Shown in pieces: positions 1 through 8,010 of a DNA stretch of 35,577 nt. The DNA is from Gammaproteobacteria bacterium (GTDB taxonomy: Bacteria > Pseudomonadota > Gammaproteobacteria > Acidiferrobacterales > Sulfurifustaceae): the NCBI GenBank assembly GCA_016199745.1, contig JACQFZ010000044.1, forward strand, positions 1 through 35,577, given 5' to 3'. The translations under genes were made by a program, and so were the position numbers. A model generated the notes under the pieces. It had not been told where the DNA came from. It did not search any database and was given only the letters and a program-made list of their open reading frames with translations. Each line of letters opens with the position of its first letter. Position 1 is the stretch's first letter.

Positions 1-135
1 GCCGGCCGCACTCGTCGCTTGACGGGCAGACGCCGGATACCGTGTACTTGAATTGGTTGCCGTCGTCCCAGGCAGCATAGTCGACAGAGCTATCACTTTA
101 TCGTTGGTGGAAAAGTGTCTTAACGAACGGGGCCA
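1..135 (+). mobile_element. IS3-family insertion sequence, right end only
   Basis: The left edge of the window holds the last part of an IS3-family element. Frame 3 of the plus strand encodes the typical C-terminus of an IS3 OrfB transposase, and the hydrolase gene on the other strand loses its homology abruptly near base 136. I place the right terminus at about base 135, where the sequence ends in GGGGCCA, because IS3 elements usually finish in CA. The other end and any target duplication lie outside the window, so the boundary is approximate. Seen: transposase tail and broken neighbour. Inferred: exact end and family subgroup. Confidence 0.65.
3..80 (+). CDS. IS3-family transposase OrfB, C-terminal fragment (partial at window edge)
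   Basis: The reading frame is open from base 3 to a TAG at 78-80 and reads RPHSSLDGQTPDTVY followed by ten more residues. This RPHSSLxGxTPxxxY string is the well-known C-terminal signature of rve/DDE integrases of the IS3 family (IS2/IS407-like), which catalyse cut-and-paste through a circular intermediate. Only the tail of the protein is in the window, so it cannot be told whether the full transposase is intact. The stop lies about 55 bases before the inferred end of the element, a normal spacing for this family. Confidence 0.8.
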   Translation, partial: RPHSSLDGQTPDTVYLNWLPSSQAA

Positions 136-551
136 CTTCTGATGATCCCGGTACGGCGGTAGATCGGTTGATCTTTGAAGACCTCCTTAAGCTCGGGGAG
201 GATATCGCCGTTTTGCCATTGCGCGTTCGATGTGGTGAGCAGCACCGGAATGTCCAACGCTTTCGCCATCTTCGCCAGCGATACGACGTTGCTCTTATAG
301 CCGGAGCCCTGCGCAAAGTCGCGCACGCTCGCCATTAAACCGATCTGATGATCGACGAACAGCATGATACTGTTTTGCGGCGTCGGTTTTTCGTACGCCG
401 CGTGTCCGGCCTGGCGCGCCTGTGCCGGTGTCACTTTATTGACCAACACCTTGCTAGTGACAGGGCTGACGATATCCTGCGCGTTGGCTACCGAAGAAAC
501 AGCGCCCGCTAGTATCAGCGCCGATACGAGTTTGGTGAATTTCGTTTTCAT
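136..551 (-). pseudogene. exported isochorismatase-like cysteine hydrolase, 3' part removed by IS insertion
   Basis: The gene starts at ATG 551 behind a purine-rich stretch (AGGGGAAA). The first 24 residues are a clear Sec signal peptide ending in VANA. The mature part begins like YcaC/isochorismatase-fold hydrolases: the catalytic Asp lies in the LFVDHQIGLM stretch at about residue 67, and the conserved LTTSNAQWQNG and YRRTGII follow near the end. Relatives continue with an N-A-W stretch and the TDVC catalytic cysteine. Here the frame goes straight into RSGPVR and a stop at 120-122 inside the IS. The catalytic cysteine is lost, so the product should be inactive. It lies 30 bases downstream of the reductase gene and was probably its operon partner. 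Family assignment is good; substrate unknown. Confidence 0.8.
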
Positions 552-581
552 AATGGTTTCCCCTAGAGTTATCTAACTGAA

Positions 582-1214
582 TTAAGCGCGAGCGATCCAC
601 GTTGGCGAAATGCCGGTACCGCGACCGGCGCCATAGCCGAGGTAAATATTCAAACCGGCCAACGGTTCGAGATAGCGCGCATTCTTCAAGCCGCCGGCGT
701 CTATCGATTTGAAGCCAATGCTTTCGATAAGAACTTTTGCGGTCTGCTTGGCGCGTTCGCTATCGCCGGCGTAGAACACCGGCACCGTGTTGCCACCACC
801 GAAGTCAGCGCCGTCGGCGAGCACCTGTGCGAACACTGTGTTGAATGCCTTGACGACGTCGGCCTGCGGCACCGCTTTTGCGATTTCTTCGGCGGCCGAG
901 GTGTTGTGACCGATGGTCAGGCCCATATAGTCCGCTGTCAGCGGATTGGTGATATCGATGACGACCTTGCCGGTTAGATCGCCGAGCGCGCGTAGCGCCG
1001 GTGCGGCATCTGCATAACTGGTAGCGACGATGACGACCTGCGAATTGCCGAGCGCCTGCTCGACATTCGCGGCACTGACGTTGGCGTGTGCGGCCGCCAA
1101 GGCTTGTGCTTTCGCCAAGTCTCTAGCGGTTACCCGAACCTGATGTCCCGCTTTGGCGAGTTGCTTAACGAGACCCGAGCCCATGTTGCCCGCGCCGACG
1201 ATGGTAATGTTCAT
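582..1214 (-). CDS. NADPH-dependent F420-reductase-like oxidoreductase
   Basis: A 210-residue protein with an N-terminal Rossmann fold: NITIVGAGNMGSGLVKQLA at residues 2-20 is the dinucleotide-binding glycine motif, followed by the strand and helix order of the F420-reductase/NADP oxidoreductase family (COG2085). VVIDITNPLT near residue 88 and VVKAFNTVFA near 140 are also typical. Such proteins reduce small organic substrates or cofactors with NADPH; most bacterial members act on unknown substrates and do not use F420. ATG 1214 is preceded by a strong AGGAGG site. It is the first gene of a two-gene unit with the truncated hydrolase and probably relates to redox or xenobiotic metabolism. Length is normal and no defect is seen. 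Confidence 0.85.
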   Translation of the reverse strand: MNITIVGAGNMGSGLVKQLAKAGHQVRVTARDLAKAQALAAAHANVSAANVEQALGNSQVVIVATSYADAAPALRALGDLTGKVVIDITNPLTADYMGLTIGHNTSAAEEIAKAVPQADVVKAFNTVFAQVLADGADFGGGNTVPVFYAGDSERAKQTAKVLIESIGFKSIDAGGLKNARYLEPLAGLNIYLGYGAGRGTGISPTWIARA

Positions 1215-1478
1215 GATGTTCCTCCTGTTGAGTTGACGGTGGTCCTGAACTCAGGCACGGAGCGAACGTTAAATAGATCTCTATTTGTGATAAATAACGC
1301 TAACCGAGATTAACTGTCTCGAGATTCGAGACTGAACCGTTAGAATGCCGAGAAAAACAGTCACGACGGCGGTTATCGATGCCGACAGTTTTGTCGGCAC
1401 ATGGACAATGCAGTCGTCCGCATGAAACGGGGATTAATTTCTAAGCGACCGATAAATAAAACAGGGGGAGGATTCCGT
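1215..1478. promoter_or_regulatory. divergent promoter region with three inverted repeats
   Basis: This gap separates the minus-strand reductase from the plus-strand OmpA-type gene, so both promoters should lie here. Three perfect palindromes are visible: AAATAGA-TC-TCTATTT at 1271-1286, GTCTCGA-GAT-TCGAGAC at 1316-1332, and GCCGACA-GTTT-TGTCGGC at 1381-1398. The first is AT-rich and lies about 57 bases upstream of the reductase start, a plausible place for a dimeric regulator site. The third is nearer the OmpA-type gene and could form a hairpin in its leader. No regulator gene is next to them, and the roles are inferred from symmetry only. Confidence 0.4.
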
Positions 1479-2816
1479 ATGAAAAAACACATCTTGTTCG
1501 CATTGCTGCTATTGACCTCGACGTCTAGTTATTCCGACTCGCTCGACGTCGACAGGGCCAGCGTTCTGCCGGGGCAGGATATCGGTGTTACGCTCAATGC
1601 GCCCAGCAAGCTAGATCCGCAGGCGTGGATCGGCATTGTTCCGTCGAACGTGGCGCACGGTGTCGAGCGAACGAACGACGCGAGTGATGTCGCGTATCAG
1701 TATGTGTCCGAAAAAACGAAATACACCTTCGCTGCTCCATTAGATCCGGGCACTTACGATTTTCGGTTGTCGTCGAACGGCAAAGAATTGGCCAGCGTCA
1801 CGTTCCAAGTCGTAGCGCCGGACTACAAGACAAAATTAACATTGCCAAAGAATACGTACTCGGCCGGAGAGACGACGACATTAATGTTTGAGCTGGCCCA
1901 GCCACTGCCCAAAGGAGCGTGGATCGGTCTGATACCATCGGCGGTTCCGCACGGCAGCGTAGCGACTAACGGTAAGCACTATTTGGCTTATCAAGACGTC
2001 GTTGCTGGCCTCAAAGGGACCCTGACTTTCCAGGTTCCCGAGAAAAGCGGTTCTTATGATTTCCGCTTGAATAGCTCCGACAATACCGGGATCGAGGCCG
2101 CTTCGATCACGTTCAGCGTTGGTGCCATCAAGTCGGAAGCAACACTGAAGCTGCCAAAGACACAATTTCTCCCCGGCGAACAAATCGATACGACCTTTAC
2201 CGCGTCAGAAACGTTGCCAAAAAGTGCGTGGGTCGGATTGGTTCCGTCGAAAGTGGCGCATGGGCGCGAAGATGAAAACGACAAATACGACCTACAGTAC
2301 GAATATGTCAAAAAGCGAACGTCGGGAAAGATGGTTTTTATAGCGCCATCGGAACCGGGTTCATACGATCTGCGGTTCAACGCCGATGAGAATGGCGGCC
2401 CGGAGATCACCTCGGTGACGTTCCAGGTAGGTGGCAAGCTCGACGCTGTCGGTATTGCGACGCTGCTCAAGCAGCAAGGGAAGTTGGCGTTATACGGGAT
2501 TCTGTTCGATTTCGACAAAGCCACGCTCAAACCAGAATCGTCGCAAGTGCTGAGCCAAATCGCCGAGGTATTGAAGACCCAACCGGATTTGAAGCTATCG
2601 ATCGACGGTCACACCGATAATGTCGGTAAAGCAGCTTACAACTTGCAGCTTTCGCGCAAGCGTGCGCAGAGCGTGAAGGACGCGTTGGTCCAGATCTATG
2701 GGGTGAACGCGGCGCGACTCGGGACACGTGGGTTCGGCGATACCAAGGCGCTGGCAAAAAACGATAACGAAGCAGGTCGCGCGCAAAATCGTCGCGTGGA
2801 GTTGGTTAAGCAGTAG
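1479..2816 (+). CDS. OmpA-family outer-membrane/periplasmic protein with three tandem N-terminal repeats
   Basis: ATG 1479 was chosen over the in-frame ATG 1401 because it follows GGGGGAGG and opens a clean Sec signal peptide (residues 1-19, ending SSYS). The 445-residue protein then carries three similar domains of about 95 residues (22-111, 118-214, 221-317). Each has a W-I/V-G-L/I-V/I-P-S motif (50-56, 148-154, 251-257) and a GxYDxR motif (91-97, 191-197, 294-300), suggesting beta-sandwich repeats. Residues 340-445 form an OmpA C-terminal domain with FDFDKATL, the DGHTDNVG loop and the LSRKRAQSV helix that bind peptidoglycan. There is no eight-stranded barrel, so this is a secreted wall-anchored protein rather than a classic porin. 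The ligand of the repeats is unknown. Confidence 0.85.
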   Translation: MKKHILFALLLLTSTSSYSDSLDVDRASVLPGQDIGVTLNAPSKLDPQAWIGIVPSNVAHGVERTNDASDVAYQYVSEKTKYTFAAPLDPGTYDFRLSSNGKELASVTFQVVAPDYKTKLTLPKNTYSAGETTTLMFELAQPLPKGAWIGLIPSAVPHGSVATNGKHYLAYQDVVAGLKGTLTFQVPEKSGSYDFRLNSSDNTGIEAASITFSVGAIKSEATLKLPKTQFLPGEQIDTTFTASETLPKSAWVGLVPSKVAHGREDENDKYDLQYEYVKKRTSGKMVFIAPSEPGSYDLRFNADENGGPEITSVTFQVGGKLDAVGIATLLKQQGKLALYGILFDFDKATLKPESSQVLSQIAEVLKTQPDLKLSIDGHTDNVGKAAYNLQLSRKRAQSVKDALVQIYGVNAARLGTRGFGDTKALAKNDNEAGRAQNRRVELVKQ

Positions 2817-2883
2817 TTAATTATTCTTCCCGGGTGCGGGGAAAGGGCATAGAACAGGATATCGGTCGTACGGCGTTAACGAC

Positions 2884-3513
2884 TTAAGTCGCAGCAGCGT
2901 CGCCCGCCAATTTCGCTATTGCCGAGTTGATATTTGCGCGCGCGCTTTGTTCGTAGCGCCGGTAGAAAAAGCCGTTCGCGTAAATGCGATCTCGGTCGAG
3001 AAAAGTTTGCAGAATTTCGATGCGCTTCTTGCGAAACAAAAACTCCGGCACCAGCGCATACTCTTTCCTGACCGATTTCTCGAATTCATCGTAGACGTTT
3101 GCCGATTCACCCAGGATCGAAAGGTCGATGTCTATAAGAAGGGCGGTATCGGCGTCGTCGGCTGCCGCCGTATGCAGCGTCGCCATAATGAGCCGATGAA
3201 CTCGCTGCGCTCGCTCTTCGGTTGCACCGTTCTTAAGAAGAAATGATCGTGCCCAGTCCGCGCTGCGGCGCTCGTTGTCGGAAGAGAGTGGTTTATAGAT
3301 TGCATCGTGGAACCAGATCGCCAATTCGATTTCGTGTATTTCCTTGGCCAGGTTTTTTACCAAGTCGAACTTGGTCAGGCAATCGTCGATGTGCGTTTGG
3401 GTGTGATAGTGCCGATGCTTTTCCGAGTAGGCGCTTTCGAGCGCGCCGTATGTTTCTGCTGACTCGTCGATATTCAGCGCCCGCATTAGCGCGCACCAGC
3501 GGTCTTGATTCAT
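2884..3513 (-). CDS. predicted HD-superfamily metal-dependent phosphohydrolase (COG4339 type)
   Basis: A 209-residue protein with the pattern of the small HD hydrolases: YHTQTHI at residues 37-43 supplies the first histidine, WFHDAIY at about 67-73 is the HD doublet, HRLIMAT follows near residue 106, and LLIDIDLSILG near residue 125 gives the last metal-binding aspartate. HD proteins hydrolyse phosphomonoesters or phosphodiesters of nucleotides; the substrate of this subfamily is not established. It ends at TAA near 2884 and lies 26 bases downstream of the cyclic-nucleotide-binding/GGDEF gene on the same strand, so the two probably share a transcript. That pairing makes a nucleotide-signalling role attractive but unproved. 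Confidence 0.8.
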   Translation of the reverse strand: MNQDRWCALMRALNIDESAETYGALESAYSEKHRHYHTQTHIDDCLTKFDLVKNLAKEIHEIELAIWFHDAIYKPLSSDNERRSADWARSFLLKNGATEERAQRVHRLIMATLHTAAADDADTALLIDIDLSILGESANVYDEFEKSVRKEYALVPEFLFRKKRIEILQTFLDRDRIYANGFFYRRYEQSARANINSAIAKLAGDAAAT

Positions 3514-3539
3514 TCGTTCGGCCTTGGCACTCGGGTGTT

Positions 3540-4640
3540 CTACACGACCTCGCTCAGTTGGTTGCCGCCGAGTTTCAACGATTTGCGAACCAGCGCTTCG
3601 GCATTATGTAGGAATTCATGGTCCTTCATTTCCTTCGTAAGCACGGTGGCGCCGAGCGAGAACGTGATGGTAATGGGTTTCTGCGATTTTGCCGACGCCA
3701 GCGAAATCGGTACCGCTTGGACCAGTCGGCTCAGTCGGTTGGCCAGCTGACGCGCCGCCTCGAGATCGCAGTCCGGCAGAAATACGTAGATGAAGCGATT
3801 TTTATCGATTGCCAGAAGGTCGGTCGGACGCGTTTGGTCCAGCACCCAGTGACCGATCGACTGCAGCACGCGTAAGCCGGTGCCGATACCATGTTCCTTG
3901 ACGATGTGATCGAGCTTGTCGACGGCGAAGGCAGCGACCGATAGCGGTTTGTCCCCTCGCTGGTAGCGGTTCACGAGGCGTGGGAACATGGTATTCAACC
4001 AGTGTTGATTGTGCAGCAACGTGAGCTCGTCGATATAACCCGGTCGTGCGGCGCCGCCGGGTGCACGTGCGCCAACGTAGAGGCAATGGTCGTTGCGCAC
4101 GTAGCTCGCCAGCAACGAGGTATATTTGCAAGCGAACGGATGGAGGCGTTTACTGAGTTCGTCGAGGACCGCAATTTCCACAGAAATGACGTGGGAAAGT
4201 TCGGTGGCGATTACCGCATGCTCGGTCGGCTGCATGGCGAGCGCCGATCGCAAGCCGGTCGTGTGGCCGATGTCGACGATGGCTACGGGTCGCTTGTCTC
4301 CGGTCGGTGCGTAGAGTCGTAGCTGACCTTCGAGCACGAAAAAGACCTTGGTATTAAGTCGCCCAGGTGACAGCAAAACGTGGCCGGGCACGGCGTGGAT
4401 CGATTGGCTGCTGGCAGCGGTGGCGGTGAGGTCGTTGATGTCGAGATCGCGAAATAGCTCGATCGTACCGAGTTGCTCCGATTGCGCCGGTTCGGTATGG
4501 GTGAATTCGGGGATCCCGGATTCCGCCTCGCGGAACATCTCCTCGACGACGAACTCAAGATCGACTTCCCACAGTTCTACAACCTCGATACCCTCAAGTG
4601 TCGGCATCGAGCTTGGCGGCGGCGGAGGAGAATTTGCCAC
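3540..4640 (-). CDS. cyclic-nucleotide-binding domain fused to a degenerate GGDEF domain
   Basis: Residues about 55-170 have the beta-roll of a cyclic-nucleotide-binding (Crp-like) sensor: LFRDLDINDL, VPGHVLLSPG and FFVLEGQLRLY. The remainder looks like a GGDEF domain: YIDELTLLHNQHWLNTMFPR corresponds to the DxLTxLxNRR entry, and PITITFSLGATVL to the C-terminal GISxG stretch. The catalytic loop itself reads DKNRFIYVFLP instead of GGDEFxxxLP, so diguanylate cyclase activity is not expected. The protein may act as a cAMP- or GTP-responsive regulator without synthesising c-di-GMP. The start at GTG 4640 has only a weak ribosome site; ATG 4607 is an in-frame alternative. No membrane segment. Likely cotranscribed with the downstream HD protein. 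Confidence 0.75.
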   Translation of the reverse strand: MANSPPPPPSSMPTLEGIEVVELWEVDLEFVVEEMFREAESGIPEFTHTEPAQSEQLGTIELFRDLDINDLTATAASSQSIHAVPGHVLLSPGRLNTKVFFVLEGQLRLYAPTGDKRPVAIVDIGHTTGLRSALAMQPTEHAVIATELSHVISVEIAVLDELSKRLHPFACKYTSLLASYVRNDHCLYVGARAPGGAARPGYIDELTLLHNQHWLNTMFPRLVNRYQRGDKPLSVAAFAVDKLDHIVKEHGIGTGLRVLQSIGHWVLDQTRPTDLLAIDKNRFIYVFLPDCDLEAARQLANRLSRLVQAVPISLASAKSQKPITITFSLGATVLTKEMKDHEFLHNAEALVRKSLKLGGNQLSEVV

Positions 4641-4901
4641 AGTTCACCGATATAGTTTGATCTATTAAACATAAACGATAGCGCTGGTTTGGCCAGTTAA
4701 AGTTACCCATTTATTTAATGTAGAACGGATTTTTAGGGGGGCCCGGTGCGATGGAGCGTACCGGTGATCCAGTCATTTACTACTTCCAGGCGAAGCTCGG
4801 GGTGGTCGAAATAGTCGGAATTTTCTCTGTCCGGACGGGCAGTCGATGCCGGTAAATACGACGACTACAGTGAGGACGCCTGCAACACCAGCGATTGATC
4901 C
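4641..4901. other. intergenic region upstream of the exporter genes; no cargo precursor recognised
   Basis: This gap separates the minus-strand CNB-GGDEF gene from the plus-strand adaptor gene and must hold the promoters of both. Peptidase-ABC exporters normally have a nearby small gene with a double-glycine leader. I looked for one: ATG 4751 opens a 34-codon frame with no GG leader, and ATG 4848 opens a 19-codon frame whose TGA overlaps the adaptor's GTG start. Neither looks like a bacteriocin precursor. The GTGA overlap could couple translation of the short frame to the adaptor. Confidence 0.3.
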
Positions 4902-5801
4902 GTGAGCAAAATTTTCCGCCGGACCGTACTAGCAAACCAACAAGTTGCGTGGCACGAAAAAATCATATTGATTCGTCCGCTTTCGTTCGCCGTGCTCACT
5001 GGCGTTGCCGGCGTGTTTGCGATAGTCGTCATCGCTTTTCTAACGTGGGGCAGCTACACCAAGCGCAGCACAGTTGTCGGCCAGCTCGTGCCGACGGCTG
5101 ACCTTATAAAAATTTACGTGCCGCAACCGGGAATCGTCGTCGAGCGGCGGGTCAAAGAAGGGCAACGGGTTCCCTCGGGAGATGTGCTGTATGTGTTGAC
5201 CAGCGATCGAGCGAGCCTGCCCAGTGGCAAGAACGATTCAGCGACGCATCCGCAAAAAAGCCGCGCTCGACTGCAAACCCAAGAACGCGATCGCATCAGT
5301 ATGGCGCGAGAGTTGGCGTCACAACAGATCGTTATCACGGCACCGGCTGCCGGTACGGCAACGGCGGTTATCGCCAACGTTGGCCAGGTGGTCGACACCA
5401 GCAAACCATTAATGAGCCTCATTCCGCTCGGCGGCGAGTTGCGCGCCGAGTTGTATGCGCCCAGTCGCGCGATTGGATTCGTCAAACCTGGCGACCACGT
5501 ACGGCTGCGTTACCAGGCCTATCCCTACCAAAAGTTCGGTCAACAAGAAGGAACGGTTGAAGCGGTGGCGCAGACGGCGTTTCCCAACAACGAGCTCGTC
5601 GGCGTGGGCAATGCGGTCGCCGGCAACGGCGAGCCGTCGTGCCGCATTACCGTCAGGCTCGCGGCGCAAACGGTAATAGCCTACGGCGCGCCGCGATCGT
5701 TGCAGGCCGGGATGCTGCTGGAAGCGGACATCCTGCAAGATACGCGTCGGTTATACGAGTGGGCGCTGGAACCGCTGTATGGTCTGTACGGAAAATTTTA
5801 A
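4902..5801 (+). CDS. HlyD-family periplasmic adaptor subunit lacking the coiled-coil hairpin
   Basis: The 299-residue protein starts at GTG 4902. It has a cytoplasmic N-terminus, one membrane helix (about residues 32-50), an N-terminal lipoyl half (LIKIYVPQPGIVVERRVKEGQRVPSGDVL, split at a normal place), the second lipoyl half (VITAPAAGTATAVIANVGQVV) and a beta-barrel domain (ELYAPSRAIGFVKPGDHVRLRYQAYPYQKFG). Typical adaptors of this family are about 400 residues because a long alpha-helical hairpin separates the lipoyl halves and reaches the TolC-type channel. Here only about 45 residues lie in that place, so the hairpin is largely missing while the frame is kept. It is followed six bases later by the exporter gene. 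Function as a TolC-linked adaptor is doubtful. Confidence 0.8.
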   Translation: MSKIFRRTVLANQQVAWHEKIILIRPLSFAVLTGVAGVFAIVVIAFLTWGSYTKRSTVVGQLVPTADLIKIYVPQPGIVVERRVKEGQRVPSGDVLYVLTSDRASLPSGKNDSATHPQKSRARLQTQERDRISMARELASQQIVITAPAAGTATAVIANVGQVVDTSKPLMSLIPLGGELRAELYAPSRAIGFVKPGDHVRLRYQAYPYQKFGQQEGTVEAVAQTAFPNNELVGVGNAVAGNGEPSCRITVRLAAQTVIAYGAPRSLQAGMLLEADILQDTRRLYEWALEPLYGLYGKF

Positions 5802-5807
5802 CGCCAA

Positions 5808-7997
5808 ATGTTAAATCCACTTTCATTCGGGGTGCGCGCCAAACTGCCGTTAATCCTGCAGACTGAGGCAACGGAATGCAGTCTGGCATGCCTCGCAATG
5901 GTAGCTGGCGTTCACGGCTATCGAACGGATCTGGCGGCGCTGCGCCGACAATACTCGGTGTCGCTCAAGGGGGCAACGCTCGACAGCGTTGTCGCCATCG
6001 CTCATCAACTCGATCTCGTCACGCGCCCGCTTAAGCTGGATCTCGGCAGCCTTAAGCAATTGCGGTTGCCGTGTATCTTGCACTGGAACTTTAATCACTT
6101 CGTCGTTTTGAAATCCGTGAGCCGACGTTCGATCGTGATTCACGATCCAGCAATCGGCATCCGTAAGCTGGCGAAGGCCGAAGTATCGAAATTGTTTACC
6201 GGTGCGGCGCTGGAACTATGGCCGAGCCCGACGTTCAAGCCGCAATCGCACAAAGTTTCGGTACCGCTTCGTGCGTTGCTCGGGCAGGTCACCGGTCAGC
6301 AGCGGTCACTGACGCAAATTCTGTTGCTGGCGTTGAGCCTGGAAGTCTTCGTGATCGTCAGTCCGTTCTTGTTGCAGTGGACTATCGACGACGTCATCGT
6401 CGCCGCCGACCGTGATTTGTTGACAACGTTGGGCATCGGCTTCGCCTTATTGATGCTGATGCAGCAAGGCGTTAGTGCCGTGCGTTCGTGGGTCTTGATG
6501 TACATGGGCACGATCCTACACATTCAGTGGCGTGCCAATATCTTTACCCATCTGCTGCGACTGCCGATGGCGTATTTCGAGAAACGACATCTCGGCGATA
6601 TTGTGTCGCGCTTCGGCTCGATCGATGCGATCCAGCGGACGTTAACGACTTCATTTATCGAAGCGGTGCTCGACGGATTGATGACTGTCGTGACGTTGAC
6701 GCTCATGTTTGTCTACAGCCCAACGCTCGCTGGGATTACGGTTGGCGCGATGACGCTGTACGGCATCGGTCGCTGGGCGTGGTTCCGGCCGCTACGTAAT
6801 GCCACCGAAGAGCAGATCATCCATGCCGCCAAGCAGCAAACGCATTTTCTGGAAAGCCTGCGTGGCGTCAGGGCGATCAAGTTGTTCCAGCGTCAAGAAG
6901 AACGCCGATCGACCTGGTTGGCGCTGCTGGTTGAGCAAATCAACGCCGATCTGCGTACGCAAAAACTCCACCTGTTACATCGCTCGCTCAATGGTCTGCT
7001 ATCTGGTCTCGAAAACATTTTGGTGATTTGGTTTGGCGCCAGATTGGTGATAGACGGGAATTTTACGGTCGGCGCCCTGATCGCCTTCAACGCTTATAAA
7101 GGTCAATTCGACACCCGGGTCAGTTCGCTGATCGATAAGATCGTCGAGTTCAAAATGCTGCAGCTGCAGGGCGAACGTCTGGCCGATATCGTGCTGACAG
7201 AAGCGGAAGCCGTACAACCGTCGGTAGCGGAGGCGAATGGGCCGCTCGAGCCGTCGTTGGAACTGATTAACGTACGGTTCCGTTATGCCGATCACGAGCC
7301 GAATGTTTTGGACGGCGTTACGCTAAAAATCGCTGCCGGCGAGTCAGTCGCTATCATCGGCCCATCCGGCGGCGGTAAAACGACATTGTTCAACCTCATG
7401 CTCGGCAGCTTGCCGCCGACCGAAGGCGATATCCGCATCGGCGGTGTCAGCATCAACCAAATCGGCACGGATGCACTGCGGCGGATGGTGGGCACGGTGC
7501 TGCAAGACGATGTGTTATTCGCCGGTTCCATCGCCGACAACATCAGCTTCTTCGATCCGAGCACCGATTCGAAACGGATCGAGCAGTGCGCGCAATTCGC
7601 CGCGATCCACGCCGATATCCAAGCGATGCCGCTGGGCTACAATACCTTGGTCGGCGATATGGGTGCAGTGCTATCCGGTGGCCAAAAGCAACGCGTGTTG
7701 TTAGCGCGCGCCTTGTACAAGCGCCCCAAGATTCTTTTCCTCGACGAAGCTACCAGTCATCTCGACATCGAACGCGAGCGACTTGTTAACGCCGCAGTGA
7801 AACGATTACATATGACGCGCATCATGATCGCGCATCGCCCAGAAACCGTCATGAGCGCGGATCGCGTGATCGTTCTGGGCGGGGGGAAAGTCGTGCGCGA
7901 GGTAGTGGTGGGAAAAGTCAAACGACCGTCGGCGGTATTGGCAACGTCGCCCGCAACCGCGCCGGCGCATGCCGCATTACAATCGGAAGAGGCCTGA
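5808..7997 (+). CDS. peptidase-domain (C39) ABC exporter, bacteriocin/colicin-V type
   Basis: A 729-residue inner-membrane ABC exporter. Residues 15-130 are a C39 protease domain: TEATECSLACLAM contains the probable catalytic Cys24, NHFVVL the His97 and HDPAIG the Asp113, so the peptidase triad looks complete. Several membrane helices follow (about 165-440). The nucleotide-binding domain has Walker A GPSGGGKTT near 517-525, LSGGQKQR signature near 621, Walker B ILFLDEATSHLD near 642 and the AHRPE switch histidine. Such PCATs cut double-glycine leaders and export the peptide through an HlyD-type adaptor. The length is normal and the gene is tightly linked to the adaptor gene. No cargo, immunity or modification gene is visible nearby. 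Confidence 0.9.
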   Translation: MLNPLSFGVRAKLPLILQTEATECSLACLAMVAGVHGYRTDLAALRRQYSVSLKGATLDSVVAIAHQLDLVTRPLKLDLGSLKQLRLPCILHWNFNHFVVLKSVSRRSIVIHDPAIGIRKLAKAEVSKLFTGAALELWPSPTFKPQSHKVSVPLRALLGQVTGQQRSLTQILLLALSLEVFVIVSPFLLQWTIDDVIVAADRDLLTTLGIGFALLMLMQQGVSAVRSWVLMYMGTILHIQWRANIFTHLLRLPMAYFEKRHLGDIVSRFGSIDAIQRTLTTSFIEAVLDGLMTVVTLTLMFVYSPTLAGITVGAMTLYGIGRWAWFRPLRNATEEQIIHAAKQQTHFLESLRGVRAIKLFQRQEERRSTWLALLVEQINADLRTQKLHLLHRSLNGLLSGLENILVIWFGARLVIDGNFTVGALIAFNAYKGQFDTRVSSLIDKIVEFKMLQLQGERLADIVLTEAEAVQPSVAEANGPLEPSLELINVRFRYADHEPNVLDGVTLKIAAGESVAIIGPSGGGKTTLFNLMLGSLPPTEGDIRIGGVSINQIGTDALRRMVGTVLQDDVLFAGSIADNISFFDPSTDSKRIEQCAQFAAIHADIQAMPLGYNTLVGDMGAVLSGGQKQRVLLARALYKRPKILFLDEATSHLDIERERLVNAAVKRLHMTRIMIAHRPETVMSADRVIVLGGGKVVREVVVGKVKRPSAVLATSPATAPAHAALQSEEA

Positions 7998-8010
7998 CTA
8001 TCGACTAAAC

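Noticed and set aside
2054-2530. A long minus-strand frame inside the OmpA-type gene
   Set aside because: A shadow of a well-supported coding region, with no ribosome site or domain.
4751-4855. Possible bacteriocin precursor upstream of the exporter (34 codons)
   Set aside because: No double-glycine leader, no Shine-Dalgarno of note and no core with typical composition.
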